A stretch of DNA of 64,000 bases from Sphagnum magellanicum (GCA_021904315.1 CM038925.1:8806501-8870500); one strand, 5' to 3'. Shown: positions 50,530 through 63,060, counted from the stretch's first letter. Notes: a model not told the origin generated them from the letters alone. Made by a program: numbers and translations.

Positions 50530-50880
50530 AATAGGTTTCAATAATACTAAAATTTTGAATTCAAAGTTTCAAAACACATGTTTCGAAGATTAGTGCAAGC
50601 CACAACAGTAATGGAGTTTAGTGAAAGTTTCAAGAACATGTCCATACAACTTGAATTAATTTCAACAACATTGAAAATTCGAGCTCAAAGTTCAAAAACA
50701 TGTTTAGAAAACCAGTCTAGGCTACAACAATGATGGAACTTGGAGTTAAAAGTTTCAAGAACATGAAATATAACCAAAATTTGCAGCAACATTCAGGTAG
50801 GTTACATAAATGATGGAGCTGAAAGTTTCAAGAACATGAAATACAACCAAAATCTACAACAACATTTAGGCAAGCTCAAA
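50530..50880. repeat. Degenerate tandem repeat, ~75-130 bp units
   Basis: Repeated words GTTTCAAGAACATG, AACCAAAAT and GGAGCT...AAAGTTTCAAGAACATG recur three to four times with variable spacing. Confidence 0.6.
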
Positions 50881-52024
50881 TGCATCTTCTTCCCGATAAT
50901 GTGTTATTCCTACTAATGTGCTTCTTTTTCTTGATGTTGTCATCTAGCATGTGACGTGTTGCTTGCTACTTCGTCCTAGCTACAAACCTCTGAAAAAACT
51001 CGTGCCCATTGCTCATGGTGATAAATGTCCAAGAAACCCAACATTTGCTGGCATTGAACCTTCAAGAACCATCACTAGGGTAGAAAGCAGGAGTAGAAAG
51101 CTCCTGCTTCTACTTGACAACTGTGCAAGAAAACATGTGCCCAGTGTGGAGCCACATTTTGCAATGACGGGTGTCCAAAAAATCCGGTGCCCATAGACAC
51201 ATAATGGGTTTGCCATGCCCATTGCGCCGCCCAGGTGAACAAGAGCTTCTACTCCTATTATCATTGATTTGTAGCCCTAGCTTTTGTGAAGATCCTGGTC
51301 ACACGTTCAAAACTGAACGATTATTTTGTAAATGTGTGGGTTTGAGATTTTCATCTATTTTGATGATAGGACAGAAGATGTCCATACAAGAAGATATCCT
51401 TGTTTGGTTATAGGTGAGTAAGTAAACTCTTTTGAGCTGTGATGTGTTCGAAACTTTTTTTTAAAGTCATTTTTTATCATCAGGTCTCTAAAACTTCCTC
51501 AATTTTGACTCGATTTAAGCGATTTAAAGGGCGTTGGGTGCGCCCTCTACTCCTCAACACTTTATCTTCAGATGCCCGAAACAAAGGAGTCACCCAGTAA
51601 GATTCAGAGCTGACTGACACACTAAGTGTTCAGTCACCGGCCTGTTTACCCTAGTTACAACACTAGGTTAGCAGGAATGAAGCAATGATAACAGACAGAA
51701 GAACTTTTTTTGGGTTTGTCATGAGCCTCTTTGTCTGTCCAATCACTGAAAAAAAAACACTCAAACAATGGACAGTCCCAAAACTTTGGGTGACTTCAAT
51801 GATGTTGGTTTACACTTTACATACACTCTTCTTTCCTAGATTTGCAGCAGTGTTTGTTGTTTGGCAAATTTTCAGGTGACAAAAAAAAAATTCCAATGTG
51901 GTGAGCAAAGGATTTTTGTGAAATAAATGAATCAAAGTACCCAGATTTCAAGGAATGTTTTTGTGAAGTCAGCCAATTTAGACAAAGGTTCCAGCAGGTT
52001 GCCAAAATATACCTAGCAGGATTC
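50881..52024. other. Intergenic, no gene seen
   Basis: GC content rises (for example around 51.1-51.25 kb) but no frame shows a known domain. The opposite-strand frames at 50951-51264 overlap each other and look like chance. Confidence 0.4.
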
Positions 52025-52113
52025 TTAAAATATTTACTTTCATCTCTGATCTGTAGCCAAATTTGGCTAATTCCTCTTGCGGGTGATTGCCAGTGTGGCT
52101 ACATCACAAAATT
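52025..52113 (-). repeat. Dispersed repeat R, copy 3
   Basis: Read on the minus strand: TTTTGTGATGTAGCC, TGGCAATCACC, GAATTAGCCAAATTTGGCTA, CAGAGATGAAAGTAAA, TTTTAAG. It includes a 16 bp perfect palindrome TAGCCAAATTTGGCTA (52054-52069). It is an inverted partner of copy 4. Confidence 0.75.
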
Positions 52114-52699
52114 GCAAAAAAAAAAAACCCAGATCAGTCGAGCTGAAATGTTCCAAGTAATGAGCATATGCATGGGTTTTAAAAAAAAATCCCAGTGAGT
52201 TTGATGTAGGGTAGAGCCCAAGCCACAGGCTTCACCAAGCATAAACCACTTGGCAAATTTTACTTTTGTTCAGTTTTTTTTTGGTGATACTTGGAGGATA
52301 CATGCCTGGGTATCATGGGAAAAAAGAATGAAACATGAGCATTTTGATAAACAAAAGCCTTGCAGGAGAAGGCATTACCACAGTTCATGCAGGAAAAAAT
52401 CCTTTTAGTAATAAGGCATCCTCCAACTACACTACAAAAATCAGCCCAGTGCTCTGGTTGTAATTTCAATGGTGATCATAGATGTAGTCACAATGGTACA
52501 CATTATCAGTGTGGAGGAGAAAGAAACTTGGGCAGCTGATCATTTGATTAAGAAGTTCTGAGAGGGATGATCCATCTTCCACAAGCAATCTGCTGCACAT
52601 CACTCATGCCATCATTTTCTAGCATAGCTTGCGATCTTGTCAAAAATGATGAGGTCAAGTGTACAATGAAATCCAGTGTGTGTGCACCAAGAAGTTTAA
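52114..52699. other. Intergenic, no gene seen
   Basis: No recognised gene. The 52548-52808 minus frame runs into the MITE. Confidence 0.4.
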
Positions 52700-53003
52700 G
52701 GGCATCTCCACCCCACACTGGCAAACACCCCTTTTCATTAAATCTCGCATTGGGATAGCGCAAATCATGCTGCTCCCCTGTATTGATCATCCATTTTGCA
52801 GTGATCATTTAAACCCCTTTAAAAGCTTTTTTCTAGTATGGATTTGGACATTGACTATTACTCGTCCAGATGTAAAGACATAAATGGTCTTTTTCACCAT
52901 TTAAGGGGACTTTTATGACGTTTGTGGGTGGGGACAGTCATCATTAAACAGTATTCTATTCTAAAATAAAGGAGTTGTTTACAGTTTTGGGGTGGAGATG
53001 CTC
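52700..53003. mobile_element. Tourist-like (PIF/Harbinger) MITE, 304 bp
   Basis: Left end GGGCATCTCCACCCCACACT, right end ...TTTTGGGGTGGAGATGCTC. The inverted repeats extend about 38 bp with few mismatches (both sides reach a CTCCTTT/CCCCTTT word). TAA occurs on both sides (52697-52699 and 53004-53006), fitting the TWA target duplication of PIF/Harbinger elements. No coding capacity. Confidence 0.88.
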
Positions 53004-53006
53004 TAA

Positions 53007-53690
53007 GGTTCATCCTACATGAGGTGACCTGCTAAATTGCTATAGCCAGGTTCCTAATCAATATTAAGGGTCTGGATTAGTCTGGGTAAGTAGTTTGCAA
53101 TGTGGTTATCAACTATGGAAACACAAGTGAATGGCCAAGTATTTATATAATTTTGGTTGTTTTGGTGGTGGTGACATTTTCCTTTGATACACATTGATGG
53201 GTTGAGCCCGGGTACCCATCTCAATGTTCAACCACATAGGGCCCGGAATTGAAGGGTTTTCTTGGCTACCTAGTCCTTGGGCCAAAGAATGGGCAACCCA
53301 ACTGCTTCTCTCCCCTATTGTGATTGCTTCAACATGTCAACTGTCAATAAGCTGATTTTCGACCTAAGCTCAATTAGGCATTGACTAATGTTTGTTTGTA
53401 AACAAGTCATTCTTTTGTCCATAGATGGGAAACCAAGGGATTTCAAATTCCGAATTAGGGTTGTGTTCAAGAAGATATTACATTTGCAAATTGGGGATCA
53501 TACCTAACAAGAGTGACATATAAAACAACCCATGCTCACCTCCAAGGTTGCCAAATGTTATGACATCAAAGCTCTTGCTACAAAGCTTCATATCAAGTCA
53601 AGAAAAAAATCCATTGTGCTAGATTTGGACTTTCTTGGGACTTGATCACCCAACAACTTCTTTTCCCAATTGCCAAAATTCATATTAGGC
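53007..53690. other. Intergenic, no gene seen
   Basis: No recognised gene or element. Confidence 0.45.
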
Positions 53691-53935
53691 TATTCACACT
53701 CTTGCAAAATCATCTCACTTGATTTCCCAGCTGCCAAAATCCATTAAAGAAAATTCCCCACAATTCCCAAAGTTCACTTTGTTCACACACTCTTGCAAAA
53801 CCTACCTAACTTTGATTTTCTCAGCTGCCAAAATCCATAAAAGAAAATTCTCCCCAATTCCCAAAGTTCACTTTTATTCACACTCTTGCAAAGAAACCAC
53901 TTAACTTGATTTTTCAGCTGCCAAATCTAAAAAAG
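53690..53935. repeat. ~85-105 bp tandem repeat (2.5 units)
   Basis: The unit CTCTTGCAAA..., then CTTGATTT.CAGCTGCCAAA, AAAGAAAATTC, CCCAAAGTTCACTTT repeats near 53697, 53798 and 53882. Confidence 0.8.
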
Positions 53936-53975
53936 AAAACAGCATCCAAGGGAAAAAGAAAGTTAAAAGAGCGCT

Positions 53976-53995
53976 CCCCCCCCCCCCCCCCCCCC
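53976..53995. repeat. C20 homopolymer
   Basis: Twenty consecutive C. Such runs are prone to assembly length error. Confidence 0.9.
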
Positions 53996-54224
53996 AACCA
54001 AAAGCAGATTTTAAAAGGGAAAATAAAATGGAAGAAAAAGTTTGGATGTTCAACATTAGTTATATAATTATCTTAATTAAATAATAATTTAATTACATCA
54101 ATGAAACATAAAACCACAAAAGTTTAATTGGCTCAACTAATTTCTTAATAAAAATTATGGATTCAGCTAATTACACTATTTAATTTTTTGCTTGTTAAGT
54201 TCAATAATTAAATTGTTTCTCATT

Positions 54225-54312
54225 TTAGTGATGCAGCTAAAGTGGTGATCATCCATAAGATAGTTTAGCCAAATTTGGCTATAAACAGGCGATGAAAGTA
54301 AAAGAGTTTAAG
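54225..54312 (+). repeat. Dispersed repeat R, copy 4
   Basis: Plus strand: AGTGATGCAGCTAAAGTGG, TTTAGCCAAATTTGGCTA, GCGATGAAAGTAAAAGAG, TTTAAGCATCC. It contains the same 16 bp palindrome as copy 3 (54266-54281). It lies about 0.3 kb upstream of the Agenet gene's probable 5' UTR. Confidence 0.75.
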
Positions 54313-54599
54313 CATCCTTTACACTTTTGGCTACCATCCTAGAATCCAATACAGAAATCTGGCGATTAAGAAAAAATTCTAAAAAATTGGCGACTAGAAA
54401 ACCCAAATTAAAAGGGCTTTTAGCCATTTTGAAAACATTTTTGACCAACTGGCTAAATTTAGGCAAGGGGAAAAAAAAAACCCTGCTGGTTAAAAAGAAT
54501 ATAAAAACAAACAGGGATAAGCAAACAAGGGTATAGATGAGTTTGTGAATGAATGTCATCCAAAAAATGTGGTCAGACATTTGCGATCATCATCCATTC

Positions 54600-54983
54600 A
54601 GATGAATGCTTCCTCGACAACGCGCGTGATTTTACGAAGGCTTTTGTGCGCCCCTCTTCCCCCTCGCTCTCTCTCATCTCTCTCATCTCTCTCGCATTCT
54701 CTACAAAATGGTTCTTCCCCGGTTCTTCGCAGTGTGAGGAAATTGCGGAGATTTGGGCCATGGAGTGGGAGCGTGCGAGAGCCTGAGAAGCTGCGGAAGA
54801 ATTGTCCACGCAAAATTCACAAAATACTACGATATCAAAACCTGAAGGTAGTTGCATTTCTCTGAGGTTTCTTTTACTGGAGTTTGGACACGCAACTTTA
54901 TTTCAATGCAAAGGATTTAATGCAGCTGTAGTTGTTTTTGTCATGCGAATTGTGGAGAACGTGAACTTCTTCAAGGCTCGTGT
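54600..54983 (+). promoter_or_regulatory. Putative 5' UTR / promoter region of the Agenet gene
   Basis: A pyrimidine-rich stretch with CTCTCTCATCT repeats (54650-54705) is typical of plant 5' leaders. CTGAAG followed by GTAGTT at 54847 could be the donor of a UTR intron. The transcription start was not determined. Confidence 0.4.
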
Positions 54984-57900
54984 ATGATCGAGACGGTGAG
55001 TACATGATATTGAAGAACTGCACTACCGGCTCAGCTCTAAATTACAAATAATTAGCAGCAACTCGTGCGACAAATGCACATCTGAGATATTGTCTTCTGT
55101 GCATTCGCTTGGTTGCTTCTTCTTGATAGAGAAAGAGATCACGCATGAATAAAAACATTGCACGACTAGAAATCCTGCAAATATCAGAACGGTAGACGTG
55201 CGTTAACCTTTGTAGCTTGTAGATTCAGAGACAATGCAATGACTCATGGCATCAATGACAGCCGTACTGGAGTAGCAGAGCTTTGGATTCACAGTGAAAA
55301 GCTGGTCCAAAGCCTGCTAGTCGTGATTCTTCTTCTTCAGAGGAGGATCCAATCAGTCAAGATGATGCAGACTTTACGCAGAACAATTTCTTGTTGAAGA
55401 TCATGAGAGGAGGAAGGGGTCAATTGCCGATGGCTACTACTAGCATGATCCTGAACACAAATGCATCCAGTTCCAAAAGTCATGAAACCATAATGGCTCC
55501 CACAGGTGCTTCAGGATCTGCAGTAGGGTTCAAAGAGCCCAAATTCTCCTCCAAGAGATGCAGTCCACGGTTCTGCAGAAACCTTGTCATAGAGGAGGAG
55601 GAACAGAATACAGATCAGAGTGAGGTTATAGTTCACTACCAAGTTGGAGCTCAAACAGAGTGTGAAGATTTTGCAACAGGAATGGAATCTCAAATGGAAC
55701 GCTCGATGACTAAAAACAGAAGCTCATCTTCGAGTAAACGCACCTTGACCAGGAAGTGGTCATCTTCCGCAGACCAGATTGACATTTGCATGGCTACTGT
55801 AGCATCTGCTGAAGTGTTGAGTTCTAAGGAAGCTATTGCTACTGGCTTCCCACAGCATTCTGCACATGAAGTATCCATCCCTCCATGTGTGAAGATGCTT
55901 ATGGCTGCAGACACAGAAGTCAAAGATTTTACAAAGGAGTTAGAAGTTGAAGAGCCTGCTACTATAGCCGTCTCAGGTGAGGCTGAAACAGTGTTCACAA
56001 ACAAGGGTTGCCAGCAGAAATTCTTCTTCACGACATTGACAGCAGTTGAACAAAGCCAATTTATGGTAGTGAGCAGGAAAGACAAGAAAAATGATGTGAG
56101 ATCCACAACCCCCAAGTTGCAGGAATGGAAAGAAGAGTCAACTTTAGCAGAAGATTTGCAGATCCAGCTCTCTCCTCTATTAGCTGGTAACAGAGGTAAT
56201 TGTTTTCCCTATGGAGTGCCATGATTTCCCCTTTCAATCCACCATTTCCTGCTTCCTGTAAACCTTTCCCTAGGCTCTCTGTTTTTGTATTCCTTGAGTT
56301 ACACGATGTTCACTGGCATTCAGGAGGAGAGGGGATTGTGGGTATGGATGTCCCCTTTGCCATATCCAGCACTAGAAACCAGATCATGCTTGGAAACTTT
56401 CTTCAACACAAGTCATTTTTGTATATATGTATGCCTAATAGACAAATGCTAATTGGAATTCTCTTTGTAGTAAGCTCAGTATCTGAGGAGGATGCACATC
56501 TTGAGCTTGAAGTGGAGAAACCTGTTGCACTAGAGGAACAGTGTGAGCGGGCACAAGAAGGTGAGCTTATTAAGAGCTCAGCTAGCATGGGGGCTAAGAT
56601 CAACTTGTGGGAAACCAGCAAAATTGTACCAGCAGAGAATCACCTGGAGGGACAAACAAATGCCTTAGAGGTGGAAGCATCTATCATCAGATTTGAACAA
56701 CAGCATGAGATCACACAAAAGAGCTTGTTTGAACATGAGATTGTACCTAAGAGGGGGGATGGTCCTGTCATGAGCACTGAGCCCATTGCTCTTGAGGAAA
56801 TCCAAGCTGGTGGATGTGGTGGAGGGGCTTTGGATAGGATCCAGGCAGCAGGAATGAGGAGATACAGCATTGGCCTTGCTACAGTGACCAACCAGTGGTT
56901 GGACTATGACAGGACTAATGTTCCTCAAAGGGAACCAGCTTCAGTATCCATATTTCCAAATGATGGGGACCATTTTTCTTGTTTTCCAATCCCATCCAAG
57001 GTGAATTTTACAAGTTCAGATCATCAAGCCTTTGCTGCTGGAGCCAACTCAGACATGGAAGCATCACCTCAGTTGCACATTCAATATCCTCTGGATGAAT
57101 CACAACAGGCCCAATTACGTTCTCAGATTCTTGTGTATGGAGCAATGCTGTAAGACTGCTGAACCTTGACAGCTGTCTACCAATCCCAAGTAGACATAAT
57201 CCTGACTGACATATTGAATCTTACTGCTAACATTGTTAATCTCTGTGAATCTTTCTGTGCAAAAGACATAGAAATTTTGTTCACTAAAGCATCTGTTGTT
57301 GGGGAGATATTACAGGAAGGGAAATACACCAACAGATGCTCTAATGATGACTGCATGTGCTGGAACTCTTAAAGGTTTGTTCATCACACTCCTTAGCAGG
57401 TTCTGCCACATAAAATAAATGGTGCTCCCTCTTGTTTTGCTGCTTGATCCAACTTTCTTTTATGGTTCCAGACATTAGTGATCAGGGACTCCTTCATATC
57501 CCATATTCTATCCAGGAGTTATTCATTCTCTTTTTTCTGATCAGAGAAGGATTTTTGGGGAAGTGCAACTGGGACTTCTTCCACAACTTCTGCCCCACAA
57601 ACTCATGAAAACTGTGCTACTTCATCATCAATTCTCCTCAATGCAGATCAAGCTGTTATGATGAGCCCATCCACCATCCACGGAGTTTCAAACAAGAAGA
57701 AGTTGCTTACCTCTGTTGAACATTCTCCCAGTGAGATCCATGGAAGGAACGTGAATCAAGCTCCAGTCAGCATGGATCCCACAGCAATTGGAGAACCAGC
57801 TATAGCTGTCTTGCTTTTAGACCCCGAGACTGTGTGTCCTGAATCACTACAGGATGATGAGAAGTTGGAAAAGCAGCTAGGACAGGATGACTTGTCAAGT

Positions 57901-60900
57901 TCAGAGCTTGAGAGAGGAAGTCATGGTGATTCTACTTTGTACCCTCTGCATGAGGCAACAGTGGATCAGTTTTTACCAGCCACAATGGCAACCAGCATAC
58001 CCATATCTGAACAGTGCATCATGTTGAGTGAGAGACCCAGTTCTTCAGAGGCTAGATCATTGAAGCCTATGAAATCTCACATTCAGAAGGCAGACAATGG
58101 CATGGTTCTTTTGTCTGAAGTTGCTGCAGAGCAGCAACATGCTCTATCCTCAGCACCTTCAGCAATTACAATGGTCCCACAACAGAAAGCACAAGTCATG
58201 AAAGATTTTGTACAGTATGAATCTTTTAGAGATCCAGCCAGTACTTGTGATGAGGATGCTATTGCAATTGTTCATCAACCAACCAAGATGCAGCAGCTGA
58301 TGGATACCTATCAGATAGATAAGCAGCTGCAGCAGGCACAGTGTCGTACACAGGATGCAATGATATCTGCAACTGCAGCCTTGGCACAGACCCATTATTT
58401 CTGGGCTCAGCTGCAAGCTGAAAACTCATGCAGCAACCCAGCAGCTGTAAGGGAAGCTCAGATTGCTTCTGTAAGAGCAACCATTGTGGCTGCTACCTCC
58501 ATAAATAGATTTGCTGTTGTGGCTGCTGAGGCTATTGCAGATGCTTCGAATGAAGTCTTGCGGCACCTTGCTTTACAGCAGGATCAACATGCAATTCAAG
58601 GTCTAATGAGCTGTGAAGCTGCAGCACAAGTTGTGTCATTTCAAGTTATACCCAACAGGGACTATGAGGGAGGTGCTCAACCTATGCAGGTATCTGGTTT
58701 TCCATCACAAAGAATTTAATAAGTACCTGTCAGGCTTCTCCTATGTCCACAAAGTTCTCCATAATTCACAGGTCTTGATTTCTTTTTTGATATTGTGAAG
58801 TCTATGATACAAGAGTCTAGGAGTGTCACATCTTGCAAGAAAATGCGGAGGAAACCTCCAATGATGAATCAGACAGTCCTCATACAAGGACTCCTTTCTT
58901 GCCCTGAAATGTGGCCCCTTATCCTACTGTCACTCCATCCATCAATTTCTAGACTAAGACTTCACTGTAGCAAGAACTTTCTATATGAAGCAACATGGTA
59001 AGACAGCTGACATCCAGCAATGGCAGGTGCAAAGTGGGATTAACACTGAGATATACGAATTGGTCAAGAAGAAACAGAAATGTAATAAAACTACACCACT
59101 GAAATCACTGACCAAGAAGATGAAGCACTCAAACTCCAAGAGAGCAACAACCAGACAGGACACCAAGTTTCCTACGAGAGACAGAGATATGCGCATTGTG
59201 ACAGAATGCAGAGGAGTCAAGTACAGAGAGGTGGACTCTTCAATCCAAGATGGGAGGCAGTCCTTTGAGAAGTCTTCAGGAAGTGGGTCTTTAAGATTGA
59301 TGGCATCCATGTCAAAGGTCACCAATGCTGAGAGACTCCAGATAGTAGAGGTTGGAAGTGTTCAAAATACATCTGAGATGATTGAGCCAGGTTCCCATGT
59401 GGAGGTGAGAACTCTGTTGGAGATATGCACCGTTACACACAGCTAATTACTGTTTGGCAGTGTGGCTGGCTGCTGGACTTTTGGCAGAAACTTCCCTCAA
59501 GAAATTTATTCTGCTCCTTATTTATGTGGTAAGGCAGCAAGGAAATTAAGCTCAGTGATTAGTTTGCTCATACAACCTCTGATCCTGCAATCCTTGTGAC
59601 TCAATTTGCATGCAGGTTATGCCTGAAGAAGAGGGTCTGCGAGGGGTTTGGTTTTCTGCAAAAGTTCTCAAGTTGAAAGACAAAAAAGTTCTTGTGCTTT
59701 ATGATGAGCTTCTCACAGAAGATGGTCATCTCCTTTCCTCCCCCTTTGCTTCAGGTCCCATGGGACTAGTATGTGATTTCTTCATGGTCTTCATTTGTCC
59801 CTTCTCATCTCTGTACCATTGGAGTCATTGCAATCTTGTGTTCTAAGAATTTTTGTGGTTGTACATTGTTCATTTGGCTCCCTGACTTATCATACATCGG
59901 ATCTAAATCAATTTTCTATCTTCTTTTGTATTTTATCGTGCATCTACAAGGAGCAGGTTAGGGCTTAGTTCGGTTACAGAAGTATCCATCCTCCAAGTGG
60001 CCAACTGGACATCATCATCTCTGTTTCCTGTTGTTGCTCTCTGAACTTTATGCAGTATCTTGATTTCTTTGTCTTTTTTCTTTTGGTTTTATCCTGAGCT
60101 GTGAAACTGACCTCTAGACATCATTCGGTTTGTGCAATTCATTCTTTCACATGTTTACCCTTCATAAAAGTTTACACAATCAGTATCAAAGCTGTGGCCG
60201 TATTAATCACTCTTTCATTTCTGATGTGAACTGGCTTGCCACAGGGAAATCTCAGCTGGAGGAGTGGTTTCCTCTATGTTGCTCACGAGGAGAAGATGCT
60301 GAGACCAGGGACTGGCACCCTGTTGAACAGCGAAAATTGAGACCTATGCACCCCTTTTGTTTCAGCAAGGCAAGGGGATCACGGAAGCGCCACCATGTGG
60401 CTGTGGGATCCCATGTTTGGCTGGTCGGAGACCGTGTGGATGCCTTCATCCAGGATGGGTCTGAGCTTCTTTTCCTTAAATCTTGTTCTGATATTGATGC
60501 TTGGCAATTAGCAGGTCTCCTGCAGTGCCCTTTAACTTGCTCTCTCAAGCATAGGCCTCTGAAGATGGCATTATCGAGCTGATCGAAGAAATAGTCCAGC
60601 ATCAATCAACTCTTCTGTGTCCTTATGTGTGCATGGTTTGGTATGTTTGTTCAGATGGTGGGAAGGTATTGTGAAAGGTCTCAACAAGGATGACAAAAAC
60701 AAAGTCACTGTTCATTTTCCAGGTTTGTTAATGGCTGATGATCAACCATGAAGCATTCTATGTCCAAAGATCAATATGTTCACAGTAAAACTGTTCTTGG
60801 GTTGTTCCTTTCCTAGCCTTGTACAAACTGTCCACCTTCATGAAATTCATAAGGCAAGCTGAATGTGACATGAACTTGGAGTTCAATGTCTATGCAGGAG

Positions 60901-63060
60901 AAAAAGACATAGCTGTAGTGAAGTTGCAGAATCTGAGGCCCTCTCTGATTTGGACAGATGGCCAGTGGATGTCATGGAAAGAGTTATCACTATGGGAGGT
61001 ACAACTCAACATCTCAAACTTCAACCAAGAGGATAACAAATTTTGATTAACAATCCTCATTCTCCAAAATAGCTCACAAGTTCACAAATTTCCATGGACC
61101 TGAACCCTGTGTGGACTGACTACTTTTTTTCTGTGGCAGGATGGTTATTCTTCAAAACCAAAAAAAATGGTGCATGATCTTACTAAGGGGAAGGAGAAAC
61201 AGATATTTAGTCAAGGAAAGCTTTCCAAAATGACTGACACTGAGCTGAACTCTTCTCCTAGGCCAAGAAAAACCCGACAGGCAGCTGCAAACCTCAGCAG
61301 AAATCCAGGAGAAAGTGGTGAGAACAAATACCCTCTGAATGTGGGAAAAGATTTGCTCACTTCAACCGGAGAACTTGGTTTGGAATATTTGAGTAACAAG
61401 CAGGGTATTGCTTGGACACCCCCCCTGAGCAAGAATGGTCTCTCATCTCCTGAAAGACTGGCTTTGGTTGTGGCAACCCCACCAGTAGAATGTCCCCAGA
61501 AGTTTGAAGAATTAAGAATGCCTAAGAGAAGAAACCGAGGACAAGCAGCACTCAAGAGGCAACCTGAAATATTTACAAATTCTAAGGTAAACCTCATTCT
61601 ATATGAGTATTCACTACTCGGAGAAAAAATACTCTGATCAGCATTGCTAATCAAAACCATCCATTATTTATCTCTCATTGCATCCCTCAAACTATTGTTT
61701 GGAAGCTAAAACCAAAGTCTACACCTGGCAGTGCATGGCTTTCCATGTGCTCTTATACCCATACCTTAATACTGTGATGTCTAGATTTAACAATTGATTT
61801 GCAGTAAAGTTTGTTGCACTGTAAAACCTTGCTAGAATACATCAATCAGTTGTAAGTCATTGGCATGGGCTAAGTTTTGCAAGATGTTCCTTTTAATTAA
61901 GGATTTGATTTCACACTCATGAATTTTGTAAAATCTGTGATGACTGCTTATCACGAAGAGGCTTGTTTGTTCTTTCATCTTCTCAGGCAACAGAAACATT
62001 TGTGAAGACAGTTGTTGCAAACAGCAAGAGGACAGTCATTACTCGTAATGACAAGCACCAGTTGAGGCTAATGACCCCCCAAGTCAATATCTACAACACC
62101 ACAAAAAGGTACTAATGGTACTCAACAGGGTAGTCTCACCACTTTTATTGTACAGGAGTGGTCAAAGGATGTAGAGATCTAGAAAACAAGCTTTTCTGTT
62201 GTTAATTAATTGATGTTATCTGGTCACACATTTTCTCTGTTTAAGACTCTGCCAGTGATCCTTTTGTTTCTGTCATTCTGGGGGTCTAGATTGCTTTAAC
62301 CAACTTGTGCAAGACTAGACCTTCACAATATTTTCAAACTTGTTTCATGGATCTTGTTTCAGGAAATTCCATTGGTAGGAGTCGAATTCCTGAAGTTATT
62401 ATATGGTTGCATGATTGCTATCTGTCTCTAACTGCTGCTCTTCACTTTGTGATCCCTATAATAAAATTGAGATTTCAATCTGAAATACCTCCCACCTGCA
62501 GAGAAACTACAGACGGTAAGCAAGTGTACCTTGTACTCTGATACAATAAAGAACAGTGCAGTGTTTATGTGCAGTATTTGTCTTCCGATATACATTGCCT
62601 GATGCATTATCTCTGCTTCTCCTGCATTGTAAATCATAATTAATCTATTCTCCCAATGCATTATCTCTGCATCTCCCAAGAAGTAAATCTTGATGGATGT
62701 GTTCTGACCATGTCTTCTGTATATTTTCTTTCTTTCTTTCTTTCTTTACTTCTGATGCCTTAGTTTGGGCATCAGGTTTCATTGTCCAATGCCAGACTGC
62801 AAAAGCTACATTTATGTAGCAGATTGGAGCTAGTCAAGTTCCAATTTGCCTCCAGATATCAGCCTGTAGTGTTGTACATCAATTTGTTTCGCCCAGTCTG
62901 GGTGAAGGAACCTAACATGTGCTCATGCTCACACCTTCACTGTTCTAATACTTCTTCTATTTGCATTTTTGTTGCAGGCCTGGTAGTGGTTAAAGAAAGA
63001 GTCCTAAACATACCAAGCTGCACCAGCCTTGTACAAACTAGACAACTGGTGATGAGGTAG
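54984..63060 (+). CDS. Tandem Agenet (Tudor-like) domain protein, G2484-1 type, 14 exons
   Basis: Modelled exons: 54984-54995, 55343-56195, 56471-57149, 57316-57374, 57545-58689, 59027-59404, 59616-59724, 60245-60458, 60655-60722, 60898-60998, 61140-61586, 61987-62108, 62502-62515, 62978-63060; total 4,284 nt, about 1,427 residues. Phases agree throughout. Residues from about 520: QLRSQILVYGAML joined to KGNTPTDALMMTACAG matches a block conserved in this plant family. An Ala-rich helical stretch follows (AAALAQTHYFWAQLQ...AVVAAEAIADAS). Two Agenet domains follow: EPGSHVEVMPEEEGLRGVWF to QLEEWFPL, and VGDRVDAFIQDGWWEGIVKG to NLRPSLIWTDGQWMSW. The end, GLVVVKERVLNIPS, resembles the family's conserved C-terminus. 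Agenet pairs are thought to read histone marks or other chromatin ligands, so a nuclear role is inferred. Uncertain parts are exon 1, the 58690-59026 interval and the microexon. Confidence 0.85.
62502..62515 (+). other. Proposed 14-nt microexon of the Agenet gene
   Basis: Flanked by CCCACCTGCAG and GTAAGC. Exon 12 ends with two leftover bases and the last exon needs one, and this 14-nt piece bridges both phases (reading ETTD). Splicing exon 12 to the acceptor near 62363 instead gives a stop after five codons. Confidence 0.55.
62725..62748. repeat. (CTTT)n microsatellite
   Basis: Six TTTC/CTTT units in the last intron of the Agenet gene. Confidence 0.9.

Noticed and set aside
52548-52883. Overlapping frames on both strands
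   Set aside because: They run into the terminal repeat of the Tourist-like MITE and show no protein family.
55511-56115. Minus-strand frames opposite the Agenet gene, including a 141-codon one
   Set aside because: Shadows of the coding strand; no domain, and the plus strand has a phase-consistent exon chain.
56200-56470. In-frame extension upstream of Agenet exon 3
   Set aside because: Although open, it lies between a good donor (56196) and acceptor (56470), and its peptide has no resemblance to the family; treated as intron.
58795-59001. Possible extra Agenet-gene exon
   Set aside because: A good acceptor is present near 58800 but no donor keeps frame, so it was left out of the model; the region stays uncertain.
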